NCBI GenBank assembly: GCA_001515945.1
Contig: LOER01000041.1
Location: forward strand, 1 to 59,882
Source: Desulfitibacter sp. BRH_c19
GTDB taxonomy: Bacteria > Bacillota > DSM-16504 > Desulfitibacterales > Desulfitibacteraceae
Length of the DNA stretch: 59,882 bases
Reading direction: 5' to 3'
Positions within the stretch are counted from its first letter, which is position 1. Each line of letters begins with the position of its first letter. This document shows, in pieces, positions 35,607 to 43,758 of the stretch. The notes below the pieces were generated by a model. The model ran no database searches. It had not been told where the DNA came from and saw nothing but the letters and a program-made list of their open reading frames with translations. The position numbers were made by a program, and so were the translations under genes.

Positions 35607-36722
35607 TCATACAATTTGAGAATATAGATTGATATACTCCTGTGATATTTTAGTCCAATCAAATTTATGTGCATTTTTAATGCAATTGTTAGATATATTA
35701 TCATAATTAATTATAATATCTTGGATTCTACCTGCAATTTCTTCATAATTAAAACAATCTACATTATAGCCTACTTCACCTTCTTCAAACCGCCCATCAA
35801 ATCCTTGTCCTCTAGTATAAATAACAGGCAACCCTTGACTCATTGCTTCAGGATAGACCAAGCCAAATGTTTCAGTTATTGACGGCATGATAAAGATATT
35901 ATTTTCTCGATATATTTTAAGGAGCTTTTCTTTTGGAATAGGAGAAACATATTTTACAAAATCGTATGCAATAATTTCTTCATAGATTTCTTTGTCAGCT
36001 ATTTTACCGACTACAGTAAAACGGATATCATAGCCTTTTTTTCTAAGGATTTGTATTGCCTTAATTGTTGCTAAAACATTTTTCCGCTTACTTACTGCAC
36101 CTACATGTAACAGCCTGATTTTTACTTTTGATTCTATAATTCTTAAAGAACTTATATTTTCTAACCAAAATTTACTAATTCCATTAGGTATAACATGTGA
36201 TTTTAACAATACTGTGTTTTTATACTTGTCTTTTACATATTTATTAATTACTTTATCTCTATATGAGCTTGATAAAAATACAATTCCATCAGCTTGCTTT
36301 AATATTTTATTGCCCAAACTCCTTAAGTGAATCATCTTTTCAAAAAATGTATTAACATCTGTATCTCTAACTGCAACTATATATGGAATTCCGTATTTCT
36401 CTTTTATTTTCATTGCAATATAACCATTTGAAAACAAAGAGTGTGCATGTAAACAGCCGTATTTATTTACATCAATCTTTTTTGTGATATTTTTAAGTAT
36501 TTTTATATGTTTAACATGGAATACATATCTGTCAACTTCATTATAACATTCAACTTTTTTTACATGTTCATCATTTTCATATTGACATTCTTCTCTTGCA
36601 ACATATCCCCTTGATACCGGAACATAAGTAAATACATCTAATTGCTGTTCTAGTAAAGATCGCTGCAATTGTTTATGAACAGTAGAACTATAATAATATG
36701 AGTTAATATTTAATACCTTCAT
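35607..36722 (-). CDS. Glycosyltransferase family 4 protein
   Basis: A 371-residue GT4 enzyme: MKVLNINSYYYSSTVHKQLQ, CLHAHSLFSNGYIAMKIKEK, a donor half with VGAVSKRKNVLATIKAIQIL, and SITETFGLVYPEAMSQG. It is complete. A paralogous N-terminal stump, sharing the HAHSLFSNGYIA block, lies at 38106-38594 beyond the IS3 remnant. Confidence 0.92.
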   Translation of the reverse strand: MKVLNINSYYYSSTVHKQLQRSLLEQQLDVFTYVPVSRGYVAREECQYENDEHVKKVECYNEVDRYVFHVKHIKILKNITKKIDVNKYGCLHAHSLFSNGYIAMKIKEKYGIPYIVAVRDTDVNTFFEKMIHLRSLGNKILKQADGIVFLSSSYRDKVINKYVKDKYKNTVLLKSHVIPNGISKFWLENISSLRIIESKVKIRLLHVGAVSKRKNVLATIKAIQILRKKGYDIRFTVVGKIADKEIYEEIIAYDFVKYVSPIPKEKLLKIYRENNIFIMPSITETFGLVYPEAMSQGLPVIYTRGQGFDGRFEEGEVGYNVDCFNYEEIAGRIQDIIINYDNISNNCIKNAHKFDWTKISQEYINLYSQIV

Positions 36723-36764
36723 AATAGAAACCTACCCATTCGTCATCATTTCCTTTTCTCAAAT

Positions 36765-37035
36765 TTATCTCGTACTCTCCGCTTTTTCCCAAAAGGGCTT
36801 AGATTTACCCGTTAATTGATTATAAGTGCCAACTATTTGTGCGATTAAAGTCATACAGTAATAGTAAGGATAATAAAATAATTTATTGGTAAATCCAAAT
36901 ATTAATTTCATAAGTGCTAAAATATAAAAAACGGTCTGTACTAAAAAAGTCAACATAAAAAATTGAGGCATTCTCCATTTTCTGGACACCGTTTCGTGAG
37001 CATACCTTAGCATTACATTAGGTTTTACTTATTTA
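36765..37035 (-). pseudogene. C-terminal stump of a membrane glycosyltransferase-like gene
   Basis: The minus strand reads LRYAHETVSRKWRMPQFFML, then two hydrophobic stretches (FLVQTVFYILALMKLIF and YYPYYYCMTLIAQIV), ending in WEKAESTR. This resembles the membrane-anchored tail of a family 2-type glycosyltransferase, but the assignment is tentative. Upstream of about 37035 an in-frame stop and unrelated sequence begin, next to the IS3 remnant, so the catalytic part is missing. Confidence 0.55.
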
Positions 37036-37139
37036 ACCCTAATAGCTCACATTTTCTATGGTTTGGAAATTTGCTTTGGATATTATACTTAAATTTCAAG
37101 CAATACTAAGGGGAAATGCGCCCTTGACATCACAAAAAA

Positions 37140-38105
37140 TTTAAGTTCCCTTATAATTAGGCAAATCTTCCAATGTATTTTTATGCTACAAGATCTTCAG
37201 TAAAGATTTTCTTATATGCTGCCGGCGTAATCCAGCCTAATGCTGCATGCCGTCTCTGTCTGTTATAATAGACCTAAATATATTCAAAGATAACCTGTTT
37301 AGCTTCATCTCTGTTTTTAAAATAATAAAAACTGGTACATTCACATTTTAAACAGCTAAAGAAATTCTCTGCTGGAGCATTATCATAAGGATTGCCCTTA
37401 CGACTCATACTTTGCCTTATATGGTTATTTTTTAGAAGGCTCTTGAAATCATTAGAACAGTATTGGCTACCTCTATCAGAGTGAAATATTAGTCCTAATT
37501 TAGGGGTTTCTCTTCTAAGTGCCATTTTCATAGCGTTTATTACGAGCTCTTTGGTTATTCTATATCCTATGGCATAGCCTACTACATCTTTAGTGCATAG
37601 ATCTTTTACTATGGCTGTATATAGCCATCCCTCTTCAGTCCAATTATATGTGATATCTCCTACCCATACAGTATTAGGTAGGTCTGCATTAAAGTCTTGT
37701 TCCAATAGGTTTGGAGCTACTGGTAAATTATGCTTGCTGTTGGTAGTTGCTTTCCATTTAGCTTTACGCTTTGATTTGATGCCGTTTCCTTTCATTAATC
37801 GATATACTGCCCCACGGCTACATGGTATAGCTTCTTTTACTTCGGTACAGATAGGGTCTACTCCCCATACTGGGTGCTTGATATGTGTTTGCTTAATGAT
37901 ACCAAGGATTTTCTTGTGTTTTTTATCTCTATTAGATAGGGGCCTATCTATCCAGTCGTAGTAACCGCTCCGGGATACTTTTAAAAGATTGCACATTTTC
38001 TCCACAGAATGCCTGGATGCATGAGCTTTGATAAACTCATATTTCTTACTAACTGTAGCTGCTCCTATGGTTTTACGAAAATGGCTACCGACTTTTTTAG
38101 GACAT
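37140..38105 (-). mobile_element. Truncated IS3-family element
   Basis: It contains the orfB region and the last codons of orfA (LKKSVAIFVKP, stop) in the overlapping frame typical of IS3, but orfA is otherwise missing: at about 38105 the sequence changes to a glycosyltransferase fragment. The other end lies somewhere in 37030-37180 and was not defined. The element separates two unrelated glycosyltransferase stumps. Confidence 0.8.
37186..38075 (-). pseudogene. IS3-family OrfB transposase, interrupted by a stop
   Basis: The integrase-like DDE domain is recognisable: VWVGDITYNW (first Asp), LIFHSDRGSQYCSND (second Asp), NPYDNAPAENFFSCLK (Glu). An in-frame TAG after IFEYI at 37274 cuts off the conserved tail VYYNRQRRHAALGWITPAAY, which continues in the same frame to a TAA at 37186. 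N-terminally KYEFIKAHASRHSVEKMCNL is readable up to about 38075. With orfA missing as well, the element is dead. Confidence 0.88.
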
Positions 38106-38594
38106 CTACCGTATCATTAGCATCTTCATGACTTTGTCTCTATATGCTTTTGACAAAAAGATTATCCTGTCTGCATTTTCTAGTATTTGAACTCCTAGCC
38201 TTCTTAAATGAATCATATACTTGAAGAATATGTTTACATCTGTATTCCTAACAGCAACGATGTACGGTTTCCCAAATTTTCGTTTCAAATTTAGGGCAAT
38301 ATATCCATTAGAAAATAATGAATGCGCATGAACAACCGAATAATCATTAATTCTATATTGTCTTACAGCGTCTTTAAAAATCTTAATGTGTTTTAAATGA
38401 AATATCAATCTGTCGTACTTTCCATGATTTTTTCTTATATTTGTATACTTCCCAAGATTGATATCAGTTTGTTTATAGGATTATGATACAGGCACAAAGA
38501 CATCAATATCAAGGCCACTATCAATTTGTTTGTCGAATAAATTTTTGTAAAATGTACTCCCACTATAATATGAAATGATATGCAGTATCTTCAT
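38106..38594 (-). pseudogene. N-terminal stump of a glycosyltransferase family 4 gene
   Basis: It starts at an ATG (38594) with MKILHIISYYSGSTFYKNLF, has an in-frame TAA after VFVPVS, then continues HLKHIKIFKDAVRQYRINDY, VVHAHSLFSNGYIALNLK and ADRIIFLSKAYRDKV until it stops abruptly at the IS3 remnant near 38105. It is a clear paralogue of the first ~160 residues of the gene at 35607-36722. Both a nonsense change and the truncation disable it. Confidence 0.87.
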
Positions 38595-38623
38595 GCTTGT
38601 CTCCTCTTCACGGCTTTAATTTC

Positions 38624-39943
38624 CTATAATCTCCAGTAACTATAGCCTTTTTCTTCAATCTCTTTTCTATCTAATATACTTCTGACATCAATAAGCACTT
38701 TATTTTCATTATCAAAATCGACATATAAGGAATCTATTTCATCCCAACTCATTTGTTTAAATATATCATGAGCAACAGCTAGTACTAAACAATCAGCATT
38801 TTCAACTTCTTTAATATCAACTATATCAATACCATATTCACACTTTGCTTCGTCTGCATCAGCTTCTGGGTCTACAACTATAGGATCGATGCCATACTCC
38901 TTTAAACTATCAATGATATCTATTACTTTTGAGTTTCTTGTATCCGGGGTGTTTTCTTTAAATGTCATTCCAAGTATAACAATTTTTGACTGCTTGACCA
39001 CTTTGTTGGCTAAAATCAACTTTTTGATAATAGCATCTGCTACGAACTTGCCCATTCCGTCATTAATTTTCCTTCCTGATAATATAATCTGACTGTGATA
39101 ACCTAGTTTTTCGGCTTCATATACAAAATAGTATGGATCAACACCAATACAATGACCTCCAACAAGCCCTGGATAGAACTTAAGCGCATTCCATTTTGTG
39201 TTCATTGCATCAATGACCTCTTTTGTATCAATTCCCATACGATCAAACACCATTGCAAGCTCGTTCATAAAAGCGATATTAATATCTCGTTGGCTGTTCT
39301 CTACAACTTTTGCAGCCTCTGCTACTTTAATTGAATTAGCTCTATGTACACCCGCTTCAATTACCAACTCATATACTTTTGTTATATCTTCGAGGCTTTC
39401 GGCATCCATTCCCGATACAATTTTTACTATCTTCTCGAGTGTATTTACCTTATCACCTGGATTTATTCTTTCAGGAGAATATCCAATCTTAAAACCAACA
39501 CCACATTTTAAACCTGATTCTTTCTCCAAAATTGGTACGCATATATCCTCGGTAACACCTGGATATACTGTGGATTCATAAACTACAATAGATCCTTTGG
39601 TTAGATTTCGACCAACAATACAGCTCGCTCCTTCAACCGGAGATAAGTCTGGCGTTTTATCAGAATTAATTGGTGTGGGAACTGCTACAACGTGAAACTT
39701 AGCCTCTCTGAGTTTAGTTTCATCTGCTGTAAATTCTACTGTAGTTCTATTAATTTCCTCATTGCCTACTTCATTAGTAGGATCAATTCCTGATTTATAT
39801 AATTCTATCTTCTTTTCATTCAGATCAAAGCCTATTACGTTCACTTTCTTTGCAAATGCAACTGCTATTGGCATACCAACGTAACCCAAGCCGATAATAG
39901 CAATTTTTTCTTCTTTTTTTACTAACTTTTCATATAGATTCAT
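38624..39943 (-). CDS. UDP-N-acetyl-hexosamine 6-dehydrogenase-type enzyme (WbpA/TviB-like)
   Basis: A 439-residue nucleotide-sugar dehydrogenase. IAIIGLGYVGMPIAVAFAKK binds NAD; VAVPTPINSDKTPDLSPV, VVYESTVYPGVTEDIC, KIGYSPERINPGDK and the catalytic GLVGGHCIGVDPYYF follow. It is longer than ugd at 24058 and matches the UDP-GlcNAc/UDP-ManNAc/UDP-GalNAc dehydrogenase group, so it probably supplies an aminouronate. Start 39943 has AGGAGAGG; the frame to 39973 lacks it. Confidence 0.9.
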   Translation of the reverse strand: MNLYEKLVKKEEKIAIIGLGYVGMPIAVAFAKKVNVIGFDLNEKKIELYKSGIDPTNEVGNEEINRTTVEFTADETKLREAKFHVVAVPTPINSDKTPDLSPVEGASCIVGRNLTKGSIVVYESTVYPGVTEDICVPILEKESGLKCGVGFKIGYSPERINPGDKVNTLEKIVKIVSGMDAESLEDITKVYELVIEAGVHRANSIKVAEAAKVVENSQRDINIAFMNELAMVFDRMGIDTKEVIDAMNTKWNALKFYPGLVGGHCIGVDPYYFVYEAEKLGYHSQIILSGRKINDGMGKFVADAIIKKLILANKVVKQSKIVILGMTFKENTPDTRNSKVIDIIDSLKEYGIDPIVVDPEADADEAKCEYGIDIVDIKEVENADCLVLAVAHDIFKQMSWDEIDSLYVDFDNENKVLIDVRSILDRKEIEEKGYSYWRL

Positions 39944-39959
39944 TATAACCTCTCCTTGT

Positions 39960-41207
39960 TTATACGCTTTCAATTAGATCAACCAGATTATTCGTTAATT
40001 TACTAAAGTCAAATTCGTAGGCAGCTCGTCTTGCGTTCTGTCCCATTAGAAAATTTTCCTTTTCATCTTCACACGCTTTTAGAACTGCCTTAGCTATTTC
40101 TTCTGCGCTTTGGACTGGAGCACTTATACCACAATTATATTTATCACATATGCTATAACCTGTTGAATACGTCTGAACTATGCACTTACCCGCAGCTAAA
40201 TACTCGAAAAATTTATTTTGACTTTGTCCGTATTTATCTAGCGAAGTACTAGAATTATGAAGTATATTTACGTAAGCCTTTTTCAATACGTATGGAATAA
40301 ACTTTTTTTCTACCCGGCCTTTGAAAGTTATATTATTGATTCCTTCATCCTTACACCTTCGCTCAAGCACTTCACATTCATCGCCGGATCCATATAATAA
40401 AAATCTAATTTGAGCATGCCCTTTTTCTTGGATTATTTTGGCCGCGTCTAATAAAAGGCCTAAATTATTCACTTTTCCTATTGAACCAGCATAAATAATA
40501 TTTTTATAATTTCGATTATCTAAGTCTGGATCAACTATCTTATTTTCTTCACTATTCCGGTCAAAAGAGTCAACAATAACTCCATTACTAATGTGTTTTA
40601 CTTTTTCAAGATCAATCTGCTTATCCCATCCTCGATCTGAGATATATTCTTTGCCGCCTTCCCAGGTCATAATGATCGAATTCGCATTTTTATAAATCCA
40701 TTTCTCGCCCTGATAGAGTACCCTAGCAATAACACTATTACGTTTTAATGATCCATAAGCCACTATGCTTTCCGGCCACAAATCTCTAACTTCACATATA
40801 CATGGAATGCCTAATTTCTTAGCAAACTTGATCCCTGCTACTAAAGTCAATGGATGGACACTTGAGGCAAGAATAACATCTGGTTTACCATGCGTTTTTG
40901 CATATTCCCTTGCCACCGCAAAAATATTTCTATAGAAAGCGATCATATTCAAAATACGCTTCTTGCCATTCCCTTTATAGTCGGGAGCTTTAACAAACAC
41001 AAAAGGTATATCATTTTTTGGCTCAGTAATATATTTCTCCCCTTTGGTGTCTATGTTTTCATTAGAAAAATGATTAGTTGACGCACAAAAAATTGTAGGT
41101 TTGTACCCCAATTTAATTAAGTATTCTGCAAACCAATAGTGCCTTCCGGCCTTATCAAAATACATATTAGTTGCGTAATGATTCCATATCCAAACATTCT
41201 GCTTCAT
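39960..41207 (-). CDS. Glycosyltransferase family 4 protein (WbuB-like)
   Basis: A 415-residue GT4 enzyme: MKQNVWIWNHYATNMYFDKA, then CEVRDLWPESIVAYGSLKRN, WIYKNANSIIMTWEGGKEYI, YAGSIGKVNNLGLLLDAAKI and a final nucleotide-binding part. The RDLWPES block is typical of the WbuB-like group that transfers deoxyamino sugars. Its ATG has GAGGAGAG nearby. It lies just 4 bases after the acetyltransferase stop. Confidence 0.9.
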   Translation of the reverse strand: MKQNVWIWNHYATNMYFDKAGRHYWFAEYLIKLGYKPTIFCASTNHFSNENIDTKGEKYITEPKNDIPFVFVKAPDYKGNGKKRILNMIAFYRNIFAVAREYAKTHGKPDVILASSVHPLTLVAGIKFAKKLGIPCICEVRDLWPESIVAYGSLKRNSVIARVLYQGEKWIYKNANSIIMTWEGGKEYISDRGWDKQIDLEKVKHISNGVIVDSFDRNSEENKIVDPDLDNRNYKNIIYAGSIGKVNNLGLLLDAAKIIQEKGHAQIRFLLYGSGDECEVLERRCKDEGINNITFKGRVEKKFIPYVLKKAYVNILHNSSTSLDKYGQSQNKFFEYLAAGKCIVQTYSTGYSICDKYNCGISAPVQSAEEIAKAVLKACEDEKENFLMGQNARRAAYEFDFSKLTNNLVDLIESV

Positions 41208-41211
41208 ACCG

Positions 41212-41829
41212 CTATACTCTCCTCGCCGGAACCCCAACATATGTCCCTGGTTCAGTAATATCCTTAACCACTACAGCACCTGCACCCACTTTACACTCAC
41301 TACAGATGTTTAAGTTATTACTTACTATACTTCCAATCCCGAGCCAGGACCTTCTGCCTATACATACGGCACCGGCCAGATTAGCCCCAGGGGAAATATG
41401 CACATAATCTTCAATCACACTGTCATGATCCAAAGTCGCTCCCGTGTTTACAATGCAGCCTTTTCCAATATGAGTAGAACTGTTAATTACAACTCCTGCC
41501 ATAATAGCTGTTCCTGTTCCGATCTCAACATCGGTTCCAATGACTGCACTTGGATGTATTAGAGTCGCCATAGAGGCACCTTCTATTTTAAGCCTTTCTT
41601 GCGTCTTCTCTCTTGTAGCGTTATTACCGATAGCCACAAAGATAGCTGCATCTTTTAGGTATGTAAAAGCATCATCAGACTTACCGATGACTTTAAGCCC
41701 CATACATGACTTAATTGAATCATCATCGTCTAGAAATGCTATGCTTTGCCATTTATCCATTTTTATTGCGATGTCAGCGACTACTTTTCCATGTCCACTA
41801 GCACCTATAATCAAAAGTTTTTCTTTCAT
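41212..41829 (-). CDS. pglD: Sugar O/N-acetyltransferase of the PglD/NeuD family
   Basis: A 205-residue protein. A Rossmann-like N-terminus (KLLIIGASGHGKVVADIAIK) is followed by a left-handed beta-helix of hexapeptide repeats (HPSAVIGTDVEIGTGTAIMA, GKGCIVNTGATLDHD with the catalytic His, VHISPGANLAG). In the bacillosamine pathway PglD acetylates the 4-amino sugar. Adjacent PglC- and PglE-like genes support this role. Confidence 0.9.
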   Translation of the reverse strand: MKEKLLIIGASGHGKVVADIAIKMDKWQSIAFLDDDDSIKSCMGLKVIGKSDDAFTYLKDAAIFVAIGNNATREKTQERLKIEGASMATLIHPSAVIGTDVEIGTGTAIMAGVVINSSTHIGKGCIVNTGATLDHDSVIEDYVHISPGANLAGAVCIGRRSWLGIGSIVSNNLNICSECKVGAGAVVVKDITEPGTYVGVPARRV

Positions 41830-41862
41830 GGCTACACTCTTTCCTCTCGGTTGGTTATTTCT

Positions 41863-42495
41863 CTAATGATTTAAGCTTCTTCCTTTGAAAGGTTCCATTG
41901 TTGCTGCAGAATCTGAGTTGATTCCTTCCCTAACAAAAACCTTTTTGATCGTAAGGAAAATAATCTTCCAATCCCCAATAAAAGAAACATTGTCTACATA
42001 CTCAACATCCAGATTAAACTTATCTTCCCAGCTAATAGCGTTTCTTCCGCTTACTTGCGCAAGACCCGAAAGCCCTGGTCTTACTTCATGCCTTCGTTTT
42101 TGGTGATCGCTATACAGTGGTAAGTATTGAACTAATAAAGGCCTGGGACCCACAACGGCTATATCTCCTCGAACTATGTTCCATAACTCGGGAAGTTCAT
42201 CTAAGCTTGTAGTTCTCAAAAGTTTTCCAAACCTCGTTAACCTTACACTATCAGGCAGTAATTCACCATTCTCGTCTTTTACATCTGTCATAGTTCTAAA
42301 TTTATACATAGTGAAGATCTTCTCTTTGAACCCTGGTCGCTCTTGCTTAAAAATGATAGGACGGCCAAGCTTTGTTCTCACCAGGGTTGCTACGATAAGC
42401 AAAACTGGGCTTAATACAATAAGTGCTGCCAAGGAGAGGATGAAATCTTGGGGCCTTTTGATTAATCTTTCATACAAACCTCTTTTACGATCCAT
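41863..42495 (-). CDS. pglC: Initiating phosphoglycosyl transferase (PglC-like)
   Basis: About 210 residues of the bacterial sugar-transferase fold in its short, monotopic form: one N-terminal re-entrant helix (RPQDFILSLAALIVLSPVLL), then PIIFKQERPGFKEKIFTMYK, FRTMTD, TSLDELPELWNIV and VVGPRPLLVQYLPLYS. The Asp-Glu pair is catalytic. It puts the first sugar phosphate on undecaprenyl phosphate. Start 42495 sits after GGGAG. It follows the aminotransferase directly. Confidence 0.93.
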   Translation of the reverse strand: MDRKRGLYERLIKRPQDFILSLAALIVLSPVLLIVATLVRTKLGRPIIFKQERPGFKEKIFTMYKFRTMTDVKDENGELLPDSVRLTRFGKLLRTTSLDELPELWNIVRGDIAVVGPRPLLVQYLPLYSDHQKRRHEVRPGLSGLAQVSGRNAISWEDKFNLDVEYVDNVSFIGDWKIIFLTIKKVFVREGINSDSAATMEPFKGRSLNH

Positions 42496-42497
42496 AT

Positions 42498-43613
42498 TTA
42501 CTCCCACAACCCCTTAACAATCCCACATATGTTCTCAAGATCTCCATCCGTCATCTTTGTATCGGATGGCAAGCACACCCCATTCTCAAAGAGCTTTTCA
42601 CTTACATCTGAACCAATATAATTATACTCAGCGAAGAACGGTTGCATGTGCATCGGCTTCCACATAGGTCTTGACTCGATATTCTCTTTCTCTAATGCTT
42701 CCATCATATCAAGAGGTCTTACTTTCCCATTCAACGTCATGACACTCAGCCAGTAGTTTGGCTCATTCCAGTCATTGATTGGCATGAATTCAACGCCTTC
42801 AAATCCACCAAATTCTCGCTTATAATATTCAAAGATATATTTCTTCTTAGCCACTCTCTGATCTAATACTTTTAATTGACCTCTACCAATCCCAGCAACG
42901 ACATTGCTCATACGGTAATTGAACCCTAATTCGCTATGCTGATAGTACCTTGCTGCATCTCTGGATTGGGTAGACCAGAATCTAACTTTCTTAATCTTTT
43001 CTTCATCATCAGAAACTAGCATCCCTCCACCAGAAGTAGTGATGATCTTATTTCCATTAAAACTGAATACACCAAATTCACCAAAGGTTCCAGTATGTTT
43101 TCCTTTGTAATAAGCACCTAAAGATTCAGCTGCATCCTCAATTACTGGCACATTGTACTTCTCACAAATTGCCATGATCTTATCCATATCCGCAGATAAA
43201 CCATATAAATGCACAACTAAAACAGCCTTTACTTTATCACCATACTTTTCGAAGGCTACCTCTAATGCTTTAGGACACATATTCCAAGTTTCGTAATCGC
43301 TATCAATAAATACAGGAGTTGCATTTTGATAGATAATTGGATTGGCTGTAGCAGAAAAAGTAAGGGTAGGACAGAATACGATATCCCCTTCACCAACACC
43401 AAAAGATTTAAGGGCTAAATGGATTGCTCCAGTTCCAGAAGTTAGCGCTGCAGCATGTTTTGAACCAACTTTAGATGCTAGTTCTTTCTCAAATTCATTT
43501 ACATTCGGACCTAGTGGTGCTACCCAGTTTGTGTCAAACGCTTCTTGTACATATTGCATTTCATAACCTTCATCACTCATGTGTGGGGATGAGAGGTAGA
43601 TTTTTTTTTGCAT
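42498..43613 (-). CDS. pglE: DegT/DnrJ/EryC1/StrS aminotransferase (PglE-like)
   Basis: A 371-residue PLP enzyme. IYLSSPHMSDEGYEMQYVQE is the PglE-like N-terminus. AALTSGTGAIHLALKSFGVG, VIEDAAESLGAYYKGKHTG and FSFNGNKIITTSGGGML, with the PLP-binding Lys, follow. In this setting it should aminate a UDP-4-keto-6-deoxy-GlcNAc made by the PglF-type dehydratase. CTGGAGG precedes the ATG. Confidence 0.92.
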   Translation of the reverse strand: MQKKIYLSSPHMSDEGYEMQYVQEAFDTNWVAPLGPNVNEFEKELASKVGSKHAAALTSGTGAIHLALKSFGVGEGDIVFCPTLTFSATANPIIYQNATPVFIDSDYETWNMCPKALEVAFEKYGDKVKAVLVVHLYGLSADMDKIMAICEKYNVPVIEDAAESLGAYYKGKHTGTFGEFGVFSFNGNKIITTSGGGMLVSDDEEKIKKVRFWSTQSRDAARYYQHSELGFNYRMSNVVAGIGRGQLKVLDQRVAKKKYIFEYYKREFGGFEGVEFMPINDWNEPNYWLSVMTLNGKVRPLDMMEALEKENIESRPMWKPMHMQPFFAEYNYIGSDVSEKLFENGVCLPSDTKMTDGDLENICGIVKGLWE

Positions 43614-43758
43614 TTTCCAAAACCTCCAGTTCTTTTGGTTCCCCTAAAGTTATTGGTGAATACCAATTCATCGCACCTCGGAAAGTGAATTTCATATAGT
43701 TTTCAGAATACAGGTATCAGAATAAGGTCTATAAAATAAAAATCTTAACTATTTCATA

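Noticed and set aside
37593-37961. Plus-strand frame in the IS3 remnant
   Set aside because: It is the complement of the OrfB catalytic domain.
43574-43695. Minus-strand 40-codon frame (MKFTFRGAMNWYSPITLGEP...) ahead of the aminotransferase
   Set aside because: It overlaps the aminotransferase start in another frame and has no good ribosome site; possibly a remnant, not supportable as a gene.
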